Source of the DNA: Planctomycetota bacterium
GTDB lineage: Bacteria; Planctomycetota; Planctomycetia; Isosphaerales; Isosphaeraceae
Direction: 5' to 3'
DNA length: 5,592 bases
Assembly (NCBI GenBank): GCA_021807585.1
Contig: JAKBCQ010000232.1
Coordinates: 1-5,592, forward strand
Shown here one piece after another: positions 1-5,260 of the stretch; position 1 is the stretch's first letter; each line of letters begins with the position of its first letter. The notes under the pieces were generated by a model. It was not told the origin of the DNA and did not search any database. It saw nothing but the letters and a program-made list of their open reading frames with translations. The position numbers were made by a program, and so were the translations under genes.

Positions 1-959
1 AAACGAACCCTTCGGCGTATCGCCGGGGCGTGCACGCGCTCGCGATCGTCGCCGCGGCGTTCACCTGGCCGCTCCTCCTTTCGGGAGGACAGGTGACGAC
101 CTACCGCGTGGGGATGGCGGTTCCCGATTGGCCGACGACGTTCGGCATCAATATGTTTTTGTATCGTTTTGTTGATTCAACATGGGGCGTTTTCATCGAA
201 CACCGTCACCGCTTGTTGGGGGCGGGTTTGGGGTTGATTTCGATCGTGCTCGCGGTCTGGTTCACGCTTCGCGAACGTCGTCTCGGCGTCAAGCTGCTCG
301 GCTGGGGAGCGCTCGCGGGGGTCGTTTTACAAGGTTTGCTCGGCGGCTTGCGGGTCCGGAACAACTCGACCGAGCTCGCGCTCGTTCACGGTTGTTCGGG
401 ACAGGCGGTTTTCGGCGTGATGGTCGCTCTCGCAGTCGTCACGAGCCGCAAATGGATCGATTCGGCGGCGAATCGCGACGAATCGCGCGGAACGCGGGCT
501 TATTCGCTCGGGTTTCTCATTTTAGTGTATGCACAAATTGTGATTGGCGCGATATTGAGACATTTTGGATCAATGTTAATCGTTCATGTTTGCATGGCGG
601 TTTGCGTGATCGTCGCGGGGTGCGTTTTATCGGTTTCGGTGCGATCGAGCGAGCGGGAACGGACCGCGGTTCGAGCCGCCGCGGCGCGGTTGTCGGGGGC
701 GATCGCCGCGCAGGGGGTGTTGGGCGTTTCGGCGTGGTGGATGTTGCGGCCGTTCGACGGCGTCGCTCGTCGCGTAACCACCTGGCAGGCGATCGCGCGG
801 ACGGGTCATCAGGGGACGGGGGCGTTGGTGTTGGGCGCCGCGGTTTCGCTGGCGTTGTGGGCGTGGCGTCCCTGGTTCGCTCGCGTTTTCACGAGTTCAT
901 CAGATACGTTCGGATCTACCACCTCGGTATCGGTTCGAGAACTGGAGGTCGTGGCATGA
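1..959 (+). CDS. ctaA: Heme A synthase, CtaA/COX15 family (5' end outside the window)
   Basis: Membrane enzyme that oxidises the C8 methyl of heme O to the formyl group of heme A for aa3-type oxidases. The frame is open to the left edge (first whole codon at 3). The GTG at 30 falls at the start of the first hydrophobic helix, so the true start is probably upstream and this is a partial gene. Numbering from codon 30, the visible family signatures are GGQVTTYRVGMAVPDWP (19-35), the ExxHR motif E57/H60 after helix 1, QGLLGGLRV (101-109), LVHG with H120, H178 and H186 in the third-motif region, and RTGHQGTGAL with H260. H60, H120, H186 and H260 are the likely heme ligands, spaced much as in Bacillus CtaA. 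The first extracytoplasmic loop has no cysteine pair, so this is a cysteine-less type. About eight helices are expected. The stop overlaps the ctaB start, so translation is probably coupled. Family assignment is firm; only the N-terminus is uncertain. Confidence 0.95.
   Translation, partial: TNPSAYRRGVHALAIVAAAFTWPLLLSGGQVTTYRVGMAVPDWPTTFGINMFLYRFVDSTWGVFIEHRHRLLGAGLGLISIVLAVWFTLRERRLGVKLLGWGALAGVVLQGLLGGLRVRNNSTELALVHGCSGQAVFGVMVALAVVTSRKWIDSAANRDESRGTRAYSLGFLILVYAQIVIGAILRHFGSMLIVHVCMAVCVIVAGCVLSVSVRSSERERTAVRAAAARLSGAIAAQGVLGVSAWWMLRPFDGVARRVTTWQAIARTGHQGTGALVLGAAVSLALWAWRPWFARVFTSSSDTFGSTTSVSVRELEVVA
944..948 (+). promoter_or_regulatory. Shine-Dalgarno GGAGG for ctaB
   Basis: A perfect GGAGG lies inside the last codons of ctaA, seven bases before the ATG at 956. 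It settles the ctaB start against the much longer open frame running back to 182, which is only the shadow of ctaA in another frame. Confidence 0.8.
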
Positions 960-1933
960 AGGCCGAAGCGGCGACTCTCACGGGTGCGATCCCGCTCCCT
1001 TCGACCGTCGAATCGACTCCGAGTCGCTTCGCGGCGTTCCTAGAGCTGACGAAGCCCAGACTGACGATGCTGGTTCTGCTGACGGTTGCGGCGGGCTACG
1101 TCGCGGGGGCGCGACGCGCGTCGAATCCCGCGGTCGTGCTCTGGACCGTGCTCGGCGCGGGGCTCGTCGCGGCGGGCGCGTCGGCGTGGAATCAGGTGTT
1201 GGAGCGAAAGCGCGACGCGCGGATGCGTCGAACCGCGTCGCGGCCGATTCCGACGGGAATCGTGACGCCCGTCGAGGGAGCGATTTTCGGCACGGTGATG
1301 GCGATTGTGGGATGCGTATTGCTCGCCGCGACATCGCGGCCGATCGCCGCGGTCGTCGCCGCATCGACTTTCCTCTTATACGTGCTTATTTACACACCAC
1401 TTAAGCCGAGGACGACATTGAACACGGCGATCGGGGCGATTCCAGGGGCGTTGCCTCCGGTGATCGGCTGGTCGGCGGCGACGGGAAGGCTGGGGATCGA
1501 GGCGACGGCGTTGTTCCTGATCCTCTTCCTCTGGCAATTTCCCCACTTTTTAGCGATCGCCTGGATTTACCGCGTTGATTATCGTCGCGGCGGGCACAAG
1601 ATGTTGCCTTCGGTCGATCCCGACGGATCGATCACGTCGCGGCAAGCGTTTTGGTACGCTCTCGCGCTCGTTCCGGTCGGTCTTTTGCCGACGGTCGTCG
1701 GGCTCGCGGGTCCGTTTTATTTCGCCGGGGCGTTCGTCGTCGGGCTTTTTTACCTGGTTGCGGCGACGCGTTTCATGACGACGACGAACGACGCCTCGGC
1801 GCGACGTTTGTTGTGGTCGTCGTTCCTATATCTCCCCGCGGTGCTGGCTCTTTTGCTCGCGAATCCGACCCCCGACGTTCGAATCGCGGCGCTTCCCGCG
1901 ATCGACCGAGTCGTCGCCGCCGATTCACCCTAA
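956..1933 (+). CDS. ctaB: Heme O synthase (protoheme IX farnesyltransferase), CtaB/CyoE/COX10
   Basis: A 325-residue UbiA-type prenyltransferase that adds a farnesyl group to heme B, giving heme O, the substrate of CtaA. The ATG at 956 is chosen because of the GGAGG seven bases upstream, the ATGA overlap with the ctaA stop, and the usual family length. It has a short polar N-terminus, then the signature LTKPRLTMLVLLT (31-43). The first acidic motif is N79-Q-V-L-E83-R-K85-R-D87 followed by MRRT. Next come YTPLKPRTTLNT with IGAIPGALPP, the second motif WQFPHFLAIAW followed by DYRRGGHKMLP, and the late SFLYLPAVLALLL helix. About nine membrane helices are expected. The first motif is less acidic than in E. 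coli or Bacillus (E and K where D is usual), while the last Asp and the MxRT tail remain. Its place directly after ctaA supports a role in heme A supply rather than another UbiA reaction. Confidence 0.96.
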   Translation: MKAEAATLTGAIPLPSTVESTPSRFAAFLELTKPRLTMLVLLTVAAGYVAGARRASNPAVVLWTVLGAGLVAAGASAWNQVLERKRDARMRRTASRPIPTGIVTPVEGAIFGTVMAIVGCVLLAATSRPIAAVVAASTFLLYVLIYTPLKPRTTLNTAIGAIPGALPPVIGWSAATGRLGIEATALFLILFLWQFPHFLAIAWIYRVDYRRGGHKMLPSVDPDGSITSRQAFWYALALVPVGLLPTVVGLAGPFYFAGAFVVGLFYLVAATRFMTTTNDASARRLLWSSFLYLPAVLALLLANPTPDVRIAALPAIDRVVAADSP

Positions 1934-1943
1934 TATTACATGC

Positions 1944-1967
1944 GTTCACGTAAGTTTGTGAATTTTT
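1944..1967 (+). terminator. Weak hairpin followed by five T, possible attenuator between ctaB and subunit III
   Basis: TTCAC (1945-1949) can pair with GTGAA (1958-1962), with two flanking G-U pairs possible, and TTTTT follows at 1963-1967. The shape is that of an intrinsic terminator, but the stem is only five Watson-Crick pairs and AT-rich. It may cause partial termination or have no function. It lies in the 80-base spacer 1934-2013, which is the AT-richest gap in the cluster's left half and could also hold a promoter for the structural genes; I see no convincing -35/-10 pair. Confidence 0.25.
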
Positions 1968-2013
1968 AACCCCATTTTCGGGACTCCGAGAGACGAAAGC
2001 AGGAAACGAAACG

Positions 2014-2766
2014 ATGTCGCACGCCGCCACGATCCCGACGGGTCTGATCGCCGCGACCGCCCAGGCCGAGCCCCGCAAGGCTCCTCCGCCGACGCCTGGG
2101 AAGGTTGCGATGTGGCTGTTTTTGGCCACCGAGGTCATGTTCTTCACGGGCCTGATCGGCTCTTACATCGTCCTTCGAGCCGGCAGTCCCAAATTCGCGT
2201 ATGCGAATCTTTATTCGCCCGGGACGACCGCTGAGAAGATTCCCACGGCGATCAAGAACGACCCCAAGCTCAAGCAATTCACCTGGCCTCAGCCGTACGA
2301 TGCGACGACGAACCCGCTTTCGATCAACCTCACCGCGATCAACACGTTCATTCTCATTTGTTCATCATTGACGATGGTGTTGGCGCTTTCGGCGGTCCAA
2401 CGCGGCGACCAAAAGAATTTGACGAAGTGGCTGGCGGCGACGGTCGCGATCGGAGTGGTATTTTTAGGCGTTCAGGTATTTGAATATTACGAGCTGATGT
2501 TCGGCAGGCATTATCCCGTCGGGATCAGCGGCACGGGGCATTTCCGGCCGTCGGTCAGCCTGTTCGCGTCGTGCTTTTTCACGATGACGGGCTTTCACGG
2601 AGCGCACGTGACGGGAGGAGTGATTCTCCTTTCGTGCATTCTGATCCAATCGCTTCGCGGCACGTACACCAAGGAACACCACAGCTCGGTCGAACTCGCC
2701 GGATTGTATTGGCACTTCGTCGACCTGGTGTGGATCATTCTGTTCACCGTCGTTTACCTCGTTTGA
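2014..2766 (+). CDS. ctaE: Cytochrome c oxidase subunit III (heme-copper oxidase subunit 3)
   Basis: A 250-residue structural subunit (CoxC/CtaE) of the heme-copper oxidase in the cytoplasmic membrane; it stabilises subunit I and its proton uptake. The start is ATG 2014, with AGGA at 2001-2004. Residues 1-30 are a Pro/Ala-rich soluble leader. Five helices follow at about 31-54, 108-128, 137-160, 182-212 and 230-250, so this is the short form lacking the first two helices of the seven-helix mitochondrial type. Conserved features are TEVMFF with E40, LGVQVFEYYEL with E157, FHGAHVTGG with H195 and H198, and the C-terminal WHFVDLVW with H234 and D237. A loop of about 50 residues between helices 1 and 2 is long for the family. 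It is followed after 52 bases by subunit IV, as in many bacterial cox operons. Assignment is secure; assignment to an aa3 oxidase rests on the adjacent heme A genes. Confidence 0.96.
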   Translation: MSHAATIPTGLIAATAQAEPRKAPPPTPGKVAMWLFLATEVMFFTGLIGSYIVLRAGSPKFAYANLYSPGTTAEKIPTAIKNDPKLKQFTWPQPYDATTNPLSINLTAINTFILICSSLTMVLALSAVQRGDQKNLTKWLAATVAIGVVFLGVQVFEYYELMFGRHYPVGISGTGHFRPSVSLFASCFFTMTGFHGAHVTGGVILLSCILIQSLRGTYTKEHHSSVELAGLYWHFVDLVWIILFTVVYLV

Positions 2767-2805
2767 TCGCCCGCGCTTGACGGCGCACCCGAAATCCTCT
2801 TTCGC

Positions 2806-2809
2806 AAGG
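2806..2809 (+). promoter_or_regulatory. AAGG ribosome binding site for subunit IV
   Basis: AAGG lies nine bases before the ATG at 2819. It favours that start over an in-frame TTG at 2777, which would add 14 polar residues and has no good ribosome binding site. Confidence 0.55.
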
Positions 2810-2818
2810 TATCCAAAC

Positions 2819-3229
2819 ATGAGCGAAACCGCGGCAACGCACGATCACGGCGATCATTCGGGATCGCACAGCAATTACATGAAAATCTGGTACATTCTTC
2901 TCGTGATGACGATCGCCGAATATTTTTACGCGATGTTCGCGGGAGAATTGTTCGGAATTCCGATTTTGATCGTCGGCTTGGTCGCGATGGCGTCTTACAA
3001 GGCGACGCTCGTCGCGCTCCACTTCATGCACCTCAAGTTCGAGGGGAAATGGATCCTGGCGATGCTTTTGCCGACGGCGTTTTTGATCTGCGTGTTCTTC
3101 ATCGGCCTCACCCCCGACGTCGCGCTCCATTACACCGACGAAGACCTTCCCGGACTTGAAAACAACGAATCCGCCGCGACCGCTCCCGCGCAACCGGGTC
3201 GACTCGCGGCGTTGACGGTCGTTCGCTGA
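2819..3229 (+). CDS. ctaF: Cytochrome c oxidase subunit IV family protein (prokaryotic COX4/CtaF type)
   Basis: A 136-residue small membrane subunit of the oxidase. The start at ATG 2819 is supported by AAGG nine bases upstream. Residues 1-20 are polar and His-rich (H8, H10, H13, H17). Three helices follow at about 22-42, 45-70 and 78-98. The hallmark is KATLVALHFMHLKFEGKW (61-78) at the end of helix 2, the conserved signature of bacterial subunit IV. A tail of about 36 residues after the last helix is acidic at first, then Ala/Pro-rich. The gene follows subunit III and belongs to the same transcription unit by spacing. Known subunit IV proteins are not catalytic but help assembly and stability. 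The His-rich leader is unusual enough to note, as it could bind metal, though short His clusters also occur by chance. The family call is strong; an exact orthologue relation to Bacillus CtaF is less sure. Confidence 0.9.
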   Translation: MSETAATHDHGDHSGSHSNYMKIWYILLVMTIAEYFYAMFAGELFGIPILIVGLVAMASYKATLVALHFMHLKFEGKWILAMLLPTAFLICVFFIGLTPDVALHYTDEDLPGLENNESAATAPAQPGRLAALTVVR

Positions 3230-3239
3230 CCGATCGGTC
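3228..3239. repeat. Perfect 12-base palindrome overlapping the subunit IV stop
   Basis: GACCGATCGGTC is its own reverse complement and begins inside the TGA stop of the subunit IV gene. As RNA it could form only a four-pair stem with a GATC loop, so it is a poor terminator. As DNA it has the symmetry of a binding site for a dimeric protein. CGATCG words are common throughout the window, so chance is possible. Confidence 0.4.
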
Positions 3240-3251
3240 GGTGTCGTCGAT

Positions 3252-3279
3252 CTAAGATCATCAGATTTTATGATCTTAG
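3252..3279. promoter_or_regulatory. Perfect 10-base inverted repeat upstream of the SCO-DUF420 gene
   Basis: CTAAGATCAT (3252-3261) and ATGATCTTAG (3270-3279) are exact reverse complements around an eight-base spacer. No T run follows, so this is not a normal intrinsic terminator. It sits in the AT-rich part of the 79-base spacer, 29 bases before the preferred start at 3309, where an operator or a leader hairpin would be placed. An in-frame ATG at 3270 is buried in the right arm, another reason to doubt that ATG as the start. Its regulator is unknown. Confidence 0.5.
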
Positions 3280-3297
3280 CATGCTTGCTTCAACATG

Positions 3298-3301
3298 TAG
3301 G
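3298..3301 (+). promoter_or_regulatory. TAGG ribosome binding site deciding the SCO-DUF420 start
   Basis: TAGG ends seven bases before TTG 3309. That start gives a classical export signal beginning MKGTYRVGILIVV. The longer in-frame start at ATG 3270 would put 13 extra residues before it and has no clear ribosome binding site. Confidence 0.45.
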
Positions 3302-3308
3302 TATAAAT

Positions 3309-4364
3309 TTGAAGGGTACGTATCGCGTCGGAATCTTGATCGTCGTAGCGACCCTTGTCGGGTCGACGATGTTGTGCGCCGTGGCGCCGACGGCGGCGAA
3401 GCCGCGAGCGGCGACCGATCTTTCCGAGAATCCGTTCGCGTTGGAATCGTTCCGATTTGAAAACGAGGCGGGAAAACGGGTCACGCAAGACGATTTGACG
3501 CGAAACGTTTGGATCGCGGCGTTCATCTTCACGCGTTGTCCGCTTTCGTGTCCCAAGATCTCGTCCAAATTGGCCGAGCTTCAGCCTCGGCTAGCGGGCT
3601 CGGGGGTGAAGATCGTCAGCATCTCGGTCGATCCCGAGTTCGACACGCCGAAGATCCTCGCCGATTACGCACGTCGATTCCACGCCGACTCGGCTCGCTG
3701 GATGTTCCTCACCGGTCCTCAAAGGGAAACGTATGATCTGATCCAAAATCGCTTTAAACTGCCGGTTCAGCCCGTTCCTCCCGGTGATCGACGCGAAGGG
3801 GTCGAGGCGGTCTCTCACTCGGCGCGGCTCGCGCTCGTCGATCGCGGGAATAAGGTGATCGGCGTGTTCGAATCGGACGATCCCGATGCGATCGATTCGC
3901 TCGTCGTTCGCGCCCGCCAACGCGACGCGTCGTGGATGCCGACGCTCAACGCCGGCCTCAACGCGACATGCGGAATCCTCTTATTGCTGGGCTGGGGCGC
4001 GATCCGCCGCCGCTATTACCGCGGCCACGCGGCTCTGATGACGCTTTGCGTCGCGGCTTCCACCCTATTCCTGGGCTGTTATTTGGCGTATCATTATCAG
4101 GTGAAAGGGAGCGTGCCGTTCCGCGGCGCGGGTGTGATTCGACTGGTGTATTTGTCGATCCTCCTTTCGCACACGATCCTCGCGATCGCGGTCGTTCCGC
4201 TCGTGATCATCGCGTTGCGGCGAGCGATCGGCAAACGGTTCGTCGAACACGCACGGATCACCAAAGTTTTATTCCCGATATGGCTTTACGTTTCGATCAC
4301 CGGAGTCGTCGTCTACTGGATGTTGTATCAGATGCCGATCAGCGCGTCGGCGACGCCCCTCTAA
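3309..4364 (+). CDS. SCO1/SenC copper-chaperone domain fused to a DUF420 membrane domain
   Basis: Oxidase maturation protein of 351 residues from TTG 3309 (364 from ATG 3270). Residues 1-28 form a signal peptide or membrane anchor with K2/R6 before the hydrophobic core. Residues about 42-205 are a thioredoxin-fold SCO domain: FIFTRCPLSCPKIS carries the copper/thiol pair C77 and C81, then SISVDPEFDTP, WMFLTGP, and SHSARLALVD with the third ligand H170. All three SCO copper-binding residues are thus present. Residues about 210-351 match DUF420: the opening MPTLNAGLNA, four helices, and conserved histidines H240 (GHAALM), H262 (YHYQVKG), H288 (LLSHTILA) and H314 (EHARITK), ending in WLYVSITGVVVYWMLYQ. 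SCO proteins serve the CuA site of subunit II. DUF420 includes, as I recall, Firmicutes CtaM/YozB, needed for oxidase function. With an N-terminal anchor, the SCO domain lies outside the cytoplasm and leads directly into DUF420 helix 1. Domain calls are firm; start choice is moderate. Confidence 0.92.
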   Translation: MKGTYRVGILIVVATLVGSTMLCAVAPTAAKPRAATDLSENPFALESFRFENEAGKRVTQDDLTRNVWIAAFIFTRCPLSCPKISSKLAELQPRLAGSGVKIVSISVDPEFDTPKILADYARRFHADSARWMFLTGPQRETYDLIQNRFKLPVQPVPPGDRREGVEAVSHSARLALVDRGNKVIGVFESDDPDAIDSLVVRARQRDASWMPTLNAGLNATCGILLLLGWGAIRRRYYRGHAALMTLCVAASTLFLGCYLAYHYQVKGSVPFRGAGVIRLVYLSILLSHTILAIAVVPLVIIALRRAIGKRFVEHARITKVLFPIWLYVSITGVVVYWMLYQMPISASATPL

Positions 4365-4367
4365 TTT

Positions 4368-4372
4368 AAGGG
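4368..4372 (+). promoter_or_regulatory. AAGGG ribosome binding site for the CPNC protein
   Basis: AAGGG lies in the 17-base gap after the SCO-DUF420 stop, nine bases before the ATG at 4382. It is good evidence that this very small frame is a real, co-transcribed gene. Confidence 0.65.
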
Positions 4373-4381
4373 TTTGCTGTT

Positions 4382-4630
4382 ATGCGTCGATATATGCCGA
4401 TTTTGATGGTTATCTTCGCGGTGCTTTTGATCGCCGAGGTCGCGCACGCGTGCCCCAATTGCGCCGAGACGATCGCGACGACCGCGGAGGCCGCCGGCGA
4501 CGGTTCGCACACCCGCGAGGGGTTCTTCTGGAGCATCCTGTTCATGATGGCGATGCCGTTCTTGCTGTTGGGAACGGGAATCGCCTTTTTTGTTCGCGCA
4601 GCCCGCCGAGGCGCATTCCCCGAGCTTTGA
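4382..4630 (+). CDS. Small exported CPNC membrane protein, putative oxidase maturation factor
   Basis: An 82-residue protein of unknown function. It begins with a signal peptide (MRRY, hydrophobic 5-20) ending in AHA before C24, a good signal peptidase I site; the -3 to -1 residues do not make a good lipobox. The mature part would begin C24-P-N-C27, a CxxC pair at its very N-terminus. A short Ala/Glu-rich stretch follows, then one membrane helix (about 48-71, GFFWSILFMMAMPFLLLG) and a basic C-terminus (RAARR), which puts the CxxC outside the cytoplasm. ATG 4382 has AAGGG nine bases upstream, and the gene lies 17 bases after SCO-DUF420, so it is probably the last gene of the operon. Similar tiny CPxC proteins with a WSILFMMxMPF helix near cox genes are what I would expect in Planctomycetota (recollection, not checked). 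Role in thiol reduction or copper transfer to the oxidase is inference only. Confidence 0.8.
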   Translation: MRRYMPILMVIFAVLLIAEVAHACPNCAETIATTAEAAGDGSHTREGFFWSILFMMAMPFLLLGTGIAFFVRAARRGAFPEL

Positions 4631-4713
4631 AAATCGGCTCGATCGTCGGGCGAAGTGATCCGATGGATCTGAGTCATAAACCAAAATATCATGTGAACTT
4701 AAATATCCGTACG

Positions 4714-4723
4714 AATCCGGATT
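4714..4723. repeat. Perfect 10-base palindrome AATCCGGATT
   Basis: AATCCGGATT is its own reverse complement. It is located about 85 bases after the CPNC protein stop, just before the long-range hairpin at 4731-4781. It has no loop, so it would matter as DNA, not as an RNA hairpin. Function unknown, and chance is possible. Confidence 0.3.
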
Positions 4724-4730
4724 GTTTGGA

Positions 4731-4786
4731 TCGATCGCGCCCGACGCGTCGTCGTTCGATTCATACCAATCGCGCGATCGACCTTT
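4731..4786 (+). terminator. Long-loop hairpin after the oxidase cluster, possible terminator
   Basis: TCGATCGCGC (4731-4740) pairs perfectly with GCGCGATCGA (4772-4781), leaving a 31-base loop that contains its own palindrome CGACGCGTCG. Only TTT follows at 4784-4786. It is placed about 100 bases after the last gene, where the operon transcript should end, but the large loop and short T run make it a weak intrinsic terminator. Confidence 0.3.
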
Positions 4787-5142
4787 GAACGATGAAGCGG
4801 ACGAGACGAATCGAATCGCGTTCAATCCGCGCATTTTCAAGAGTAAATCGATCATTCGGCGTCGCCGATTCGCGGTCGATTGTGTTCCGAATCGCTCGCG
4901 GCTAGGTCATATCGCGTGCGAATGGAAAATGACGTCTCTGTTTCGAACAAAAAATATCAATATTCTCAATTGTAAGCGGAGCGGATTGTGCGTGCGGAAC
5001 GATTCGATCCCGTCGCTGATTCTTACAAAACCTGTTTCAGCCGGCGTAAGGGTTGATCTCTCGGCCGCGGTTCGCGCGATCATACACAACCAAATAAGCT
5101 ATTGTTTAGATTGAATTTATCAACCGATCTATGCGAGAGTAA

Positions 5143-5197
5143 AGCCGGGGCGCGATCTTCTCCTGCAAGTCTGTCATTCCACGATCGCGCCCGGGCT
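5143..5197 (-). terminator. Strong GC-rich hairpin between convergent genes, likely terminator
   Basis: Arms 5143-5157 and 5183-5197 pair at 14 of 15 positions (one G-G mismatch at 5147/5193) around a 25-base loop. It is the strongest stem in the window and sits in the gap between two convergent genes. Read on the minus strand it is followed by only TTT (5143-5141), so termination of the DUF1080 transcript is more likely than of the oxidase transcript. A two-way role is possible. Confidence 0.5.
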
Positions 5198-5222
5198 GAT
5201 CAACGCCCGCTTCGGATTGAAT

Positions 5223-5253
5223 CCGCCGGTCGGAAACCGACCCGACTCGGCGG
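5223..5253 (-). terminator. Bulged hairpin just after the DUF1080 stop codon
   Basis: CCGCCG (5223-5228) pairs with CGGCGG (5248-5253), and GTCGG (5229-5233) pairs with CCGAC (5237-5241) around an AAA loop. This gives 11 pairs with a six-base bulge on one side. It begins seven bases after the minus-strand stop. No T run follows, so it may act as a 3'-end stabiliser or a factor-dependent stop together with the hairpin at 5143-5197. Confidence 0.4.
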
Positions 5254-5260
5254 CGTTCGA

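Larger units (their letters stand above)
4631..5260. other. 630-base intergenic region without a supportable gene
   Basis: This gap lies between the end of the oxidase cluster (+) and the end of the DUF1080 gene (-). It is less GC-rich than the flanking genes and has AT-rich patches at about 4675-4710, 4925-4975 and 5085-5125. The open frames in it (for example 4722-5114 +, from a TTG, and 4907-5089 -) lack recognisable domains, signal peptides, ribosome binding sites or a steady coding pattern. It does contain several palindromes and hairpins, listed separately. I see no tRNA, rRNA or CRISPR repeat. It could hold an unrecognised small RNA or decayed gene remains. Confidence 0.6.

Noticed and set aside
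145..600. AT-rich patches inside ctaA (about 145-182 and 516-598) as signs of transfer or recombination
   Set aside because: They encode conserved loop and helix residues in frame. Codon choice varies locally elsewhere in the window too, so this is not evidence of foreign DNA.
182..955. Long N-terminal extension of the ctaB frame back to 182
   Set aside because: It is the shadow of ctaA in another frame: Arg/Gly-rich, no domain. The ATG at 956 has a strong ribosome binding site and matches the family's normal start.
2777..2818. TTG start giving subunit IV 14 more residues
   Set aside because: The ATG at 2819 has AAGG at a good distance and a typical polar leader; the extra stretch overlaps the spacer and looks non-coding.
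4714..4786. Mobile element ends or attachment site suggested by the palindromes
   Set aside because: No transposase or integrase, no direct repeats bounding a segment, and no tRNA gene nearby.
4361..4855. Possible 164-residue gene on the minus strand
   Set aside because: It lies across the whole CPNC gene on the other strand. The CPNC frame has a signal peptide, a helix and a ribosome binding site; the minus frame has none of these.
4907..5089. 60-residue minus-strand frame in the gap
   Set aside because: No ribosome binding site, domain or coding pattern. Too short to believe without homologues.
4722..5114. Possible 130-residue gene on the plus strand in the intergenic region
   Set aside because: It begins with TTG, has no ribosome binding site, no recognisable motif, mixed composition and no membrane or signal segment. 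Likely a chance frame.
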